Shown here piece by piece: positions 35,289 through 41,441 of a DNA stretch of 64,000 bases (positions are counted from its first letter, which is position 1; each line of letters starts with the position of its first letter). The stretch spans positions 262,309 through 326,308 of the forward strand of contig NZ_JASJEV010000001.1 in assembly GCF_030067675.1 (NCBI RefSeq), given 5' to 3'. A program made the translations under genes and the position numbers. Below the pieces are notes generated by a model. It saw only the letters and a program-made list of their open reading frames with translations. It did not search any database and was not told the DNA's origin. Origin of the DNA: Chelatococcus albus (lineage in GTDB: Bacteria; Pseudomonadota; Alphaproteobacteria; Rhizobiales; Beijerinckiaceae).

Positions 35289-37456
35289 TGGAGCGCCCAT
35301 CCGCCGAGGAACCGAGGGCGCCGATCGAGCCGGCCATGCCGCCCGAGCGGCACCTCGCCATGCCGATCCAATCGCTGCGCAAATGGTCGGGCAGCGAAGA
35401 GCGCACGCTTCTAGCGCCCGGGCGTCTGCGCACGCCGTGGCTGTCCCGTCTTGTCGTCTTCGGCGGGGCGCTGGCGCTCACGGGCTACGGTGCCTGGCAG
35501 ATGTACCAGGTCGTGTCGGTGAGCCGCACGACCATTCTCCAGTGGGTCCTGCTCGCCCTCTTCACGATCAACTTTTCCTGGATCGCGCTGGCGTTCACGA
35601 GCGCCATCGTCGGCTTCCTGGCACTCCTGCGGCGCCGGGCGCCGGGAGAACCGCCGCGGACGCTGGCGAGCCGCACGGCCGTCGTGATGCCGGTCTATAA
35701 TGAATCAACAGCGCGCGTCTTCGCGGCCTTCGCCGCCATCCGCGAGTCGATCGAGGCAACTGGCCTCGGCGAGCACTTCGACTATTTCATCCTCTCCGAC
35801 ACGACGAATCCCGACGTCTGGATTGCCGAGGAGCGGGCCTTTCTCGCCCTGCGCCGACGCATCGGCCCGGACGCGCGCGTCTACTACCGCCACCGGCAGA
35901 AGAACACGCACCGCAAGGCCGGCAACATCGCCGATTTCGTGTCCCGCTGGGGCGGACACTACGACCACATGCTGGTGCTCGACGCCGACAGCCTCATGAC
36001 GGGAGACTGCATCGTCCGCCTTGCCGCGGCGATGGAGGCCGACCCGGACGCCGGCATCATCCAGAGCCTGCCGCTCATCATCAACCGCAACACGCTGTTC
36101 GCCCGCGTGCAGCAGTTTGCGGCGCGCGTCTATGGGCCCGTCATCGCCAAGGGCCTCGCCGTGTGGATGGGGCGCGACGGCAACTACTGGGGCCACAACG
36201 CCATCATCCGCACGGCCGCTTTCGCCGCGCACTGCGGCCTGCCGGACCTGCCGGGCAAGCCCCCCTTCGGCGGCCATATCCTCAGCCACGACTTCGTCGA
36301 GGCGGCGCTCATCCGCCGCGCGGGCTGGACGGTGTACATGCTGCCGGAACTCGAGGGCAGCTATGAGGAAAGCCCCCCGTCGCTGATCGATCTCGCGGCG
36401 CGCGACCGTCGCTGGTGCCAGGGCAACCTCCAGCATTCGCGCGTCATCGGTTCGAGAGGGCTGAAGCTCGCCACGCGCCAGCATTTCGCGACTGGCATAT
36501 TTTCCTATCTCGCATCTCCCTTGTGGCTGTTCCAGCTCATCGTCGGCATCACCCTCGTGCTGCAGACACGCTATGTGCGGCCGGAGTATTTCACCAAGGA
36601 GTTCTCGCTCTTCCCGGTATGGCCGCGCTTCGACGCGGAACGGGCGCTTGCGCTCTTCGCGCTCACGATGGGCATCCTGCTTGCCCCGAAATTCTTCGGC
36701 CTGGTGCTGATGCTGTTCAGCCGCGGAGAACGGCAGGCGAGCGGCGGCGGCATCCGCCTCCTGCTGTCGACGCTGCTCGAGATCCTCCTGTCGGCGCTGC
36801 TCGCTCCCATCATGATGGTCATCCAGTCCGGCGCGGTGTTCCAGATCCTCGCCGGCCGCGACACGGGTTGGCAGCCGCAGCGCCGCGACGACGGGTCGAT
36901 CCCCTTCCATGATATCGTCCGCCGCCATCGCGGCCATGTCTTCCTTGGCGTGGCGACCGGTGTCTCGGCCTTCATGATTGCGCCCTCGCTGTTTGCCTGG
37001 ATGTCGCCGACCATCATCGGCCTCCTGCTCGCCATTCCGATCTCGTGGGGCAGCGGGCTCCTGTCGGCCGGGCTCGGGCTCAAGCGCGCCGGGCTCCTGC
37101 TGACGCCGGAAGAAACCTTCCGCCCGCCGATCGCCGTCAGGGCCAGCGAGCTGCAGGAGGATTTCGCGCGCGATGGCTTCGACGATGCCGATGCGATTGC
37201 CGTGCTTCATGCCGACGGGGAGATGCGAGCCTGCCACGAGGCGATGCTGCCGACGGCACCGCCGCGCAAGCGCGGCGTCATCGACGCCGATCGGGCCATG
37301 GCCGAGGCGAAGCTCGTCGATGCCGAAACGATCGAGGACGCCATTGCCTGGCTCAAGCCCAAGGAGCGCATGGCCGTGCTCCACGATCGTGCCCTCCTCG
37401 CACTCCTCACGAGTCTGCCGGCCAGGCGGCCCATGTCCGCCGTGCATGCCGTGTGA
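35288..37456 (+). CDS. opgH: Glucans biosynthesis glucosyltransferase
   Basis: OpgH/MdoH inner-membrane GT2 glycosyltransferase that polymerises the glucan backbone from UDP-glucose; 722 residues. Two N-terminal membrane segments precede the catalytic domain: VMPVYNESTARVFAAF, FILSDTTNPDVW, LVLDADSLMTGD and the acceptor motif RDRRWCQGNLQHSR (Q/RxxRW). About five membrane segments follow (IFSYLASPLWLFQLIVGITL onward), then a cytoplasmic tail. The ATG at 35288 overlaps the opgG stop; an in-frame ATG at 35264 is the alternative. Confidence 0.95.
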   Translation: MERPSAEEPRAPIEPAMPPERHLAMPIQSLRKWSGSEERTLLAPGRLRTPWLSRLVVFGGALALTGYGAWQMYQVVSVSRTTILQWVLLALFTINFSWIALAFTSAIVGFLALLRRRAPGEPPRTLASRTAVVMPVYNESTARVFAAFAAIRESIEATGLGEHFDYFILSDTTNPDVWIAEERAFLALRRRIGPDARVYYRHRQKNTHRKAGNIADFVSRWGGHYDHMLVLDADSLMTGDCIVRLAAAMEADPDAGIIQSLPLIINRNTLFARVQQFAARVYGPVIAKGLAVWMGRDGNYWGHNAIIRTAAFAAHCGLPDLPGKPPFGGHILSHDFVEAALIRRAGWTVYMLPELEGSYEESPPSLIDLAARDRRWCQGNLQHSRVIGSRGLKLATRQHFATGIFSYLASPLWLFQLIVGITLVLQTRYVRPEYFTKEFSLFPVWPRFDAERALALFALTMGILLAPKFFGLVLMLFSRGERQASGGGIRLLLSTLLEILLSALLAPIMMVIQSGAVFQILAGRDTGWQPQRRDDGSIPFHDIVRRHRGHVFLGVATGVSAFMIAPSLFAWMSPTIIGLLLAIPISWGSGLLSAGLGLKRAGLLLTPEETFRPPIAVRASELQEDFARDGFDDADAIAVLHADGEMRACHEAMLPTAPPRKRGVIDADRAMAEAKLVDAETIEDAIAWLKPKERMAVLHDRALLALLTSLPARRPMSAVHAV

Positions 37457-37511
37457 GGCTGCAAGACGGGGAATTGTCCAGGAAGAACCACGCGGCGTGG
37501 CGCTTTGCGTG

Positions 37512-37540
37512 TTGACCCTCCGCGGGCGAGTCCGTATTGC
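37512..37540 (+). promoter_or_regulatory. Promoter of tRNA-Lys
   Basis: TTGACC at 37512-37517 and TATTGC at 37535-37540 are separated by exactly 17 bases and end 14 bases before the mature tRNA 5' end, fitting a sigma-70-type promoter. Confidence 0.65.
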
Positions 37541-37554
37541 AGGCGCAAGGAGGC

Positions 37555-37630
37555 GAGCGCGTAGCTCAGCCGGTAGAGCAACTGACTTTTAATCAGTAGG
37601 TCCTGGGTTCGAGCCCCAGCGCGCTCACCA
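37555..37630 (+). tRNA. tRNA-Lys (anticodon TTT)
   Basis: A 76-base cloverleaf. The acceptor stem GAGCGCG pairs with CGCGCTC and is followed by A and an encoded CCA (37628-37630). The D arm is GCTCAGCCGGTAGAGC. The anticodon stem ACTGA/TCAGT holds loop CTTTTAA with anticodon TTT, and the T arm is CTGGGTTCGAGCCCCAG. Its 3' end borders the prophage remnant, and tRNA genes are common phage integration sites, but no second copy of its 3' end was found. Confidence 0.97.
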
Positions 37631-37689
37631 TTTCGACCCTTTGCCGGCGAGGGTTTCGAGACAAAGACACAGACATGGAACGGCGCGCC

Positions 37690-38420
37690 CACGGGGCGCG
37701 GGCGCCTTGGTGTCGATGCCGAACGTCCGGCCCGCCACCTTGCCGCCGAAGGACAGGCGCTGGAGGTAGTGGAAGCGGGCCGCCCGCTCCAGATCGGTGA
37801 GGGTGTCGGCGTCCTGGCGACGGGGCGCTCGAATGCGGCGCGGCTCGACACCTGCCATTTGAGCATGTCCATGAACGCCTGGTAGTGGCGCTGCAGGATG
37901 CGGAAGAAGGTGGCGACGTCCTTGTTGAGGTCGTTGATCACCTCGGCCTTCGGCGCCGCCCCGCGCTTGAAGAACACCCGCCCATGCCGACGAAAGCCTC
38001 GGCATAGGTCGTGTGCCCGATGCCGGCGATGCGCTCCGCCAGCATCTTCGACAGCTGCTTCTTGCCACCGACATAGCCGGCGACGGGGCGGATGGCGCGC
38101 GCCGGGCGCATCTCGCAATCCATCTTGTACAGAGACCCAGAATCGGTGCCCTTGCCCCGCGCGGCCTTCTCGGTCTCGTGATCGAAATCGACCGGCAGAT
38201 GCAGCCCGCCCGCGGCGAAGGCCGCCGCCAGGCGCTCGGGGTCGAAGACGAAGATGCGCCCGTCGCGCGCCGTCACGCGGCCGCGCGGCGTGAGCTGGAT
38301 CCATTCCGGCGGCGTGAACTCGCCCCCGGCCGCCGCCGAGACCACCTCGAACGCCAGCCCGCCGGCAACCAGGCCGGGGGGCAGAATTTCGTCGCGGGGG
38401 CTTGCGGAGCGCTTCGGCAT
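37690..38420 (-). pseudogene. Broken Dam-type adenine methylase joined to a phage protease N-terminus
   Basis: Reading leftward from ATG 38420, the first ~95 codons match the start of a Mu gpI-like protease: MPKRSASPRDE, TPPEWIQLTPRGRVTARDGR, LPVDFDHETEKAARGKGT. The frame then passes into a D12-class DNA adenine methylase (PVAGYVGGKKQLSKMLAERI, TYAEAFVGMGG), whose own start may be ATG 38123. Near 37980 a G is missing, so VFFKRGAAPKAEVINDLNKD continues one frame over. A second shift near 37820 moves DTLTDLERAARFHYLQRLSF to a third frame. The methylase C-terminus is gone; homology fades around 37690, 60 bases from tRNA-Lys. Inactive as it stands. Confidence 0.75.
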
Positions 38421-38482
38421 GGAGGCACCATGCCGATCATCCCGAAACGCAAGGCCCCGGGCGTGCGTCCGGTTCCCTTGTC
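38248..38482. repeat. Direct repeat A, copy 1 (phage protease 5' region)
   Basis: Matches 38958-39182 at a constant offset of 710 bases. Two blocks are identical: 42 bases at 38256-38297 and 60 bases at 38388-38447, the latter spanning the protease start codon and its upstream region. Between them the copies differ at scattered sites. Confidence 0.85.
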
Positions 38483-38512
38483 GCGACGGGGCGGTGTGCT
38501 AGGATGCGCCCT

Positions 38513-38555
38513 GCGGTCGAGCCATTCGCGCAACCGTCCATGTGACGTGAGGGGC
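38513..38555. repeat. Imperfect repeat B, copy 1
   Basis: Begins GCGGTCGAGCCA and continues with a CGTCC...TGTGACG block, matching 39563-39602. It lies just downstream (minus strand) of the first nuclease-like domain, as the other copy lies just downstream of the second. Confidence 0.65.
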
Positions 38556-38587
38556 CGGCGACCCTCCGACCGCCTTCAATCGCCCTT

Positions 38588-39130
38588 TCAATCCCGCCTG
38601 AAGTGATAGCTGTTGAGCAGCAGCTCGCCGGCGGACGTCAGCTTGACGACGAGGCGGCGCAGCCGGCCGTCGACGCGGCCTGTGACAACGAGCTTGCCGT
38701 TGGCGGCCACGGTCGCGTCGTCATAGTCGGCGAGCAGGGCGTCGATCTCGTCGAAATGCCTGCGCTCGAGCGGATGCTTCGCCCGCATCTTCGCCGCATC
38801 CTCCACCGAAAGCGCAATGACGCGCGCCGGCGTCTGCAGACGCGCGGCGAGCCCGTCCGGCAGCACCGCCACCGGCCAGCGCAGCCGGCCGACCGCCCTC
38901 TGTTCCGCTTCGGTGCGGCGGCCGAGGTCGAAACCCGCCCCGTTCCCGACGACGTAGACGAAGACGCGCCCGTCGCGCGCCGTCACGCGGCCGCGCGGCG
39001 TGAGCTGCACCCACTCGGGCGGCGTCACCGTGCCCTCGGCCGCGGCCGCCACCACCTCGAAGGCGAGGCCACCGGCGACAAGGCCTTGGGGTAGATGTTC
39101 GTCGCGGGGGCTTGCGGAGCGCTTCGGCAT
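38588..39130 (-). CDS. Chimeric ORF: phage protease N-terminus fused to PBECR-like nuclease domain
   Basis: An uninterrupted 180-codon frame. Residues 1-58 are a Mu gpI-like protease start (MPKRSASPRDEHLPQG, TPPEWVQLTPRGRVTARDGR). From residue ~60 it switches to a domain homologous to the C-terminus of the MuF-like gene upstream: VVGNGAGFDLG against VARNGSGFRRL, GRLRWPVAVLPDGLAARL against GHLRWPAAVMPDRLAAML, then ALSVEDAAKMRAKHP and the end LLLNSYHF against LFINSIHR. The pattern of S/T..K..HP, a hydrophobic core and a terminal S.H fits phage Barnase-EndoU-ColicinE5/D-RelE-like nuclease (PBECR) domains carried by MuF proteins. Whether it is expressed, or toxic, is unknown. No immunity gene is evident beside it. 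Confidence 0.6.
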   Translation of the reverse strand: MPKRSASPRDEHLPQGLVAGGLAFEVVAAAAEGTVTPPEWVQLTPRGRVTARDGRVFVYVVGNGAGFDLGRRTEAEQRAVGRLRWPVAVLPDGLAARLQTPARVIALSVEDAAKMRAKHPLERRHFDEIDALLADYDDATVAANGKLVVTGRVDGRLRRLVVKLTSAGELLLNSYHFRRD

Positions 39131-39182
39131 GGAGGCACCATGCCGATCATCCCGAAATACAAGGCCCCGGACGCGCGTCCGG
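38958..39182. repeat. Direct repeat A, copy 2 (phage protease 5' region)
   Basis: Second copy of repeat A, with identical blocks at 38966-39007 and 39098-39157. Beyond 39182 the sequence no longer follows copy 1: it enters AT-richer DNA carrying the AbiTii remnant, whereas copy 1 runs on through about 30 other bases to repeat B. Confidence 0.85.
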
Positions 39183-39206
39183 CATGCGATCAGTGTGAGA
39201 GCGTAA

Positions 39207-39578
39207 ATGCCGACGATCGCTGAACAAATCCAAAACGATGCTCTTGATCAAGAGGTATCCGTCAGCACAATTCTCCGCCGTGTAAAGCTCGCAGCCGCCA
39301 AATTGGGTTTAGACAAAGTCGAGGAGTGAGTGGAATTAGAACTCAACGGATACAATAGTAAGGTGCCGGACTATCGCGCGGTGCAAGGTACGCCTAAAGC
39401 CTTAAACCCATTTCACGGCTGGATTACAGTTGGCGGGCACACGGAGCGGATATCGCGCCGAAGCAACAACATCGAGGCCGGCAGAATCACCGGCACATTC
39501 GGAAGTGAGGCATTGTTGCGCCTCCCTTTGTTTGTCACCTCAAGTCGTGATACATTATTGCAGCGGTCGAGCCAGTAG
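39207..39578 (+). pseudogene. AbiTii-type abortive-infection protein, interrupted by TGA and 3'-truncated
   Basis: Starting at ATG 39207, 40 codons read MPTIAEQIQNDALDQEVSVS, TILRRVKLAAAKLG, LDKVEE. A TGA at 39327-39329 follows and the same frame continues VELELNGYNSKVPDYRAVQG, KALNPFHGWITVG, ERISRRSNN, EALLRLPLF up to a stop at 39576-39578 inside repeat B. This is the layout of the AbiTii domain (DALD...LLR.A..LA..L....EWV..ELNGY...VPDYR...G...N...GW), in which the interrupted position is normally Trp, so TGG has become TGA. About the last third of the domain is missing. It is the only plus-strand gene among minus-strand phage head genes and is more AT-rich than they are, fitting acquired cargo. 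Known AbiTii proteins belong to phage-defence or abortive-infection contexts; activity here is unlikely. Confidence 0.72.
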
Positions 39579-39602
39579 CGCCGTCCTTGTGACGCGGGGG
39601 AG
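39563..39602. repeat. Imperfect repeat B, copy 2
   Basis: Counterpart of 38513-38555, starting GCGGTCGAGCCA and containing CGTCCTTGTGACG. Its first bases supply the last codons and the stop (39576-39578) of the AbiTii remnant, showing that the defence gene is cut off at this point. Confidence 0.65.
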
Positions 39603-40738
39603 TTACGCCCCTCCGGCCGCTTCTTCCAATTTCCGCGCCTGTTGATCCGTTATCCGGTGGATGCTGTTTATGAACAGCTCATCGGCCTGGCTGCGCTTGA
39701 TCACGACGATGTAGCGCTTGCCGCGCCAAGTCGCGAGCAGAGAGAGCTTGCCGTCCGCAACGACCACCTCGGGCGCGTCGAGTGCCTCCTGGAGCGGAAA
39801 TTCGGTGAGGTCAATGCCGTGCTTTTCAATGATCTTGGCCCCGTCGGCGACCGACGCGGTCACGACGCGGCTGCGGCTGTCGAGCATTGCGGCGAGACGA
39901 TCTGGCATGACCGCGGCCGGCCAGCGCAAGTGACCGAGGGAGACATTGTCGGGTGAGCGGTCAAGCCGCCGGAAACCCGAGCCGTTGCGGGCAACGTAAG
40001 TGAAGACGGGATCTTCGCGCAGCCGGCGCACGGCCTCCCGCCGCGCCTCGCCGCCCATGCGGTCGAGCCGCTCGGTGAGGCGCCGGCCGACCATCTGCGC
40101 CCGTGCCCGGCCGGGGTTGTGGTCCCAGCCCGGGTCGATGCCGGCCGGCACCATCCGCGTCTCGCCGGTGGCCGGGTTCGTCCAGGGCTGGGGCTTCAGT
40201 GGCGGCCGCCGGGTCGAGGCGCCCTCGCGCGGCACGGCGCGGGACCGGACCCGGCATTTGCAGCGCCAGCCGTTGGGCGGATAGTGCGTTGCCCACCAGG
40301 GGTCGTCGACGGGCAGCGTCGTGCCGACCCATGACAGGTGCAGCGGCCGCTTCCGCTCCGAGGTCGAGGTCATGTATTCGAGGTACGGCAAAGCGTCCTT
40401 GACGCGCTGGATGCGCTGCCAGTCGCCGGCGGCCTCGGCCGAGCGGATATTGGCGTCGTAGATGAGCTCGAGGCGCCGGACCGAGCCGAGCTGCGCCGTC
40501 ACGCGTTCGCCCGTCTTCGGGTCCGTGACCTCGCGCTTGCCCCACCAGCCCTTCGATTGCAGGATGGGCTCGAGCTCCTTTCGGAACTGCTCGAAGGGCA
40601 CGCGGTCGACGACAGCCTTGCGCAGGGCGGCGCGGATGTCGTCGAGCACGTCCTAACCGGCGGTCTTTGCGACGGTGCAGGCGAGCGCATGCTCGCGCGG
40701 GGCGATGTCGCGCCAGTCGAAGGTGGGGACGGACGGGC
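39603..40738 (-). pseudogene. MuF-like phage head morphogenesis protein with C-terminal PBECR-like nuclease domain
   Basis: Read leftward, the frame opens within phage sequence at about 40738 (VPTFDWRDIAPREHAL, ACTVAKTAG). It meets a TAG at 40653-40655 where Leu is expected and goes on as DVLDDIRAALRKAV, VPFEQFRKELEPILQSKGWW, YDANIRSAEAAGDWQR and HYPPNGWRCKCRVRS, the Mu gpF/SPP1 gp7 head-protein core. The portion after the TAG (348 codons from GTG 40649) is open. From about 39990 it carries a nuclease-like domain (YVARNGSGFRRL, GHLRWPAAVMPDRLAAML, ADELFINSIHR) also present in the chimeric ORF at 38588-39130. The true N-terminus is lost at a junction with tape-measure sequence. In phages MuF is packaged with the capsid, so a C-terminal nuclease could be delivered on infection. 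Confidence 0.75.
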
Positions 40739-40741
40739 GGC

Positions 40742-40888
40742 GTCAACATCACGCGTGGCGATACCAACGTCACGGTGCAGGTGATGGGCGGCGGGGACAA
40801 TGCAAGCCTCGCCCGCACGGCGGCCGAGGCGCTTCGCCGTGAGCTTCAACGGCTGGAATGGGAGCAGCAGGCGCTACTAAATGATTAA
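40742..40888 (+). pseudogene. Phage tail tape-measure protein, C-terminal fragment
   Basis: The last 48 codons (VNITRGDTNVTVQVMGGGDN, ASLARTAAEALRRELQRLE, then WEQQALLND and stop) resemble the extreme C-terminus of tape-measure proteins. It is on the plus strand and abuts the 5' remnant of the minus-strand MuF gene at about 40740, an order not found in a normal phage, so an internal deletion with inversion has joined them. The identification is tentative because the piece is short. Confidence 0.45.
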
Positions 40889-41210
40889 CAGTCGACCAGG
40901 GCACGCCGAGCCACATCAAAAGTCTCCGCACATTCTCGGCGGTGGCTTGGCTATATGCCCACGCAAGTAGACCGGTAATAGCAGCGACGCTCAAGGCCGG
41001 GACCATCGACGGAAACGCCTTCGCAAACAAGCCGCGAGACCTACCAATGACCGCACAAAGGTCTCCGGTTTCACTACCCCGGACGAGACCAATCCATTGC
41101 CCAACAAGCGCTTCTTTCATCCCCGCCCCTTCGTCGACCAGAAGCATGACAAAGGGAGACGAGCGGACGGGCAAGTTAACCCCGGCATGTATCCCCGAAT
41201 CAAGCGACAT
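40770..41210 (-). CDS. Hypothetical protein with one possible membrane segment
   Basis: A 146-codon frame from ATG 41210 in an AT-richer strip next to tRNA-Glu. Readable features are LPVRSSPFVMLLVDEGAGMK and a possible membrane helix VPALSVAAITGLLAWAYSQA followed by VRRLLMWLGVPW. Its last ~40 codons overlap the plus-strand tape-measure fragment and are probably not native. There is no good Shine-Dalgarno, and I do not recognise the family. It may be a phage or cargo gene remnant. Confidence 0.35.
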   Translation of the reverse strand: MSLDSGIHAGVNLPVRSSPFVMLLVDEGAGMKEALVGQWIGLVRGSETGDLCAVIGRSRGLFAKAFPSMVPALSVAAITGLLAWAYSQATAENVRRLLMWLGVPWSTVNHLVAPAAPIPAVEAHGEAPRPPCGRGLHCPRRPSPAP

Positions 41211-41291
41211 TACCCGGCTACGCTTATTGCGCCACCGTTGTGCCAATTCACATTATCAGTCGGGAAAAGAGGCTGAAATCCTTGCTGCGCT

Positions 41292-41367
41292 TGGCGCGCC
41301 CAAGGGGACTCGAACCCCTGTTTTCGCCGTGAAAGGGCGACGTCCTAGACCGCTAGACGATGGGCGC
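41292..41367 (-). tRNA. tRNA-Glu (anticodon TTC)
   Basis: A 76-base cloverleaf on the minus strand. Acceptor GCGCCCA pairs with TGGGCGC, followed by G and an encoded CCA. The D-arm region is TCGTCTAGCGGTCTAGGA. The anticodon loop CTTTCAC has anticodon TTC, and the T arm is CAGGGGTTCGAGTCCCCTT. It marks the right edge of the phage remnant. Confidence 0.96.
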
Positions 41368-41398
41368 TGAGGTCGACTGCGTCGACGAAGCGGCGCGA

Positions 41399-41427
41399 CA
41401 TATAGAGGGGTTCTCGGAAGGCGGCAA
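41399..41427 (-). promoter_or_regulatory. Promoter of tRNA-Glu
   Basis: On the minus strand TTGCCG (41422-41427) and TATATG (41399-41404) are 17 bases apart and lie about 30 bases upstream of the tRNA, just after the recJ stop. Confidence 0.6.
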
Positions 41428-41441
41428 GCCGTCTCGTGCCG

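Larger units (their letters stand above)
37631..41291 (-). mobile_element. Decayed Mu-like prophage remnant between two tRNA genes
   Basis: The 3.66 kb between tRNA-Lys and tRNA-Glu holds no intact housekeeping gene. On the minus strand, in phage Mu order, are an F-like head morphogenesis gene and pieces of an I-like protease gene. A Dam-type methylase fragment, a plus-strand tape-measure end, an AbiTii remnant and two probable nuclease-toxin domains are also present. Almost every gene is broken: in-frame stops at 40653-40655 and 39327-39329, and at least two frameshifts in the methylase. Portal, major head, tail, integrase and transposase genes are absent, so this is a relic. Base composition around 39.2-39.56 kb and 40.9-41.29 kb is visibly more AT-rich than the flanks. 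Confidence 0.8.

Noticed and set aside
38240-39200. CRISPR array, suspected from the repeats
   Set aside because: There are only two long, imperfect copies with coding content and no regular spacers; they are duplicated phage gene ends.
39327-39329. TGA in the AbiTii remnant read as selenocysteine or reassigned tryptophan
   Set aside because: No SECIS-like hairpin was noticed, and ordinary genes here use TGA as a stop, so loss of function is simpler.
37555-41367. Duplicated attachment site for the phage relic
   Set aside because: I looked for a second copy of the tRNA-Lys 3' end near the right border and found only the unrelated tRNA-Glu 3' half.
40942-41370. A plus-strand open frame running through tRNA-Glu
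   Set aside because: It translates the antisense of the tRNA and an Arg/Ser/Thr-rich stretch; the minus-strand frame opposite is more protein-like.
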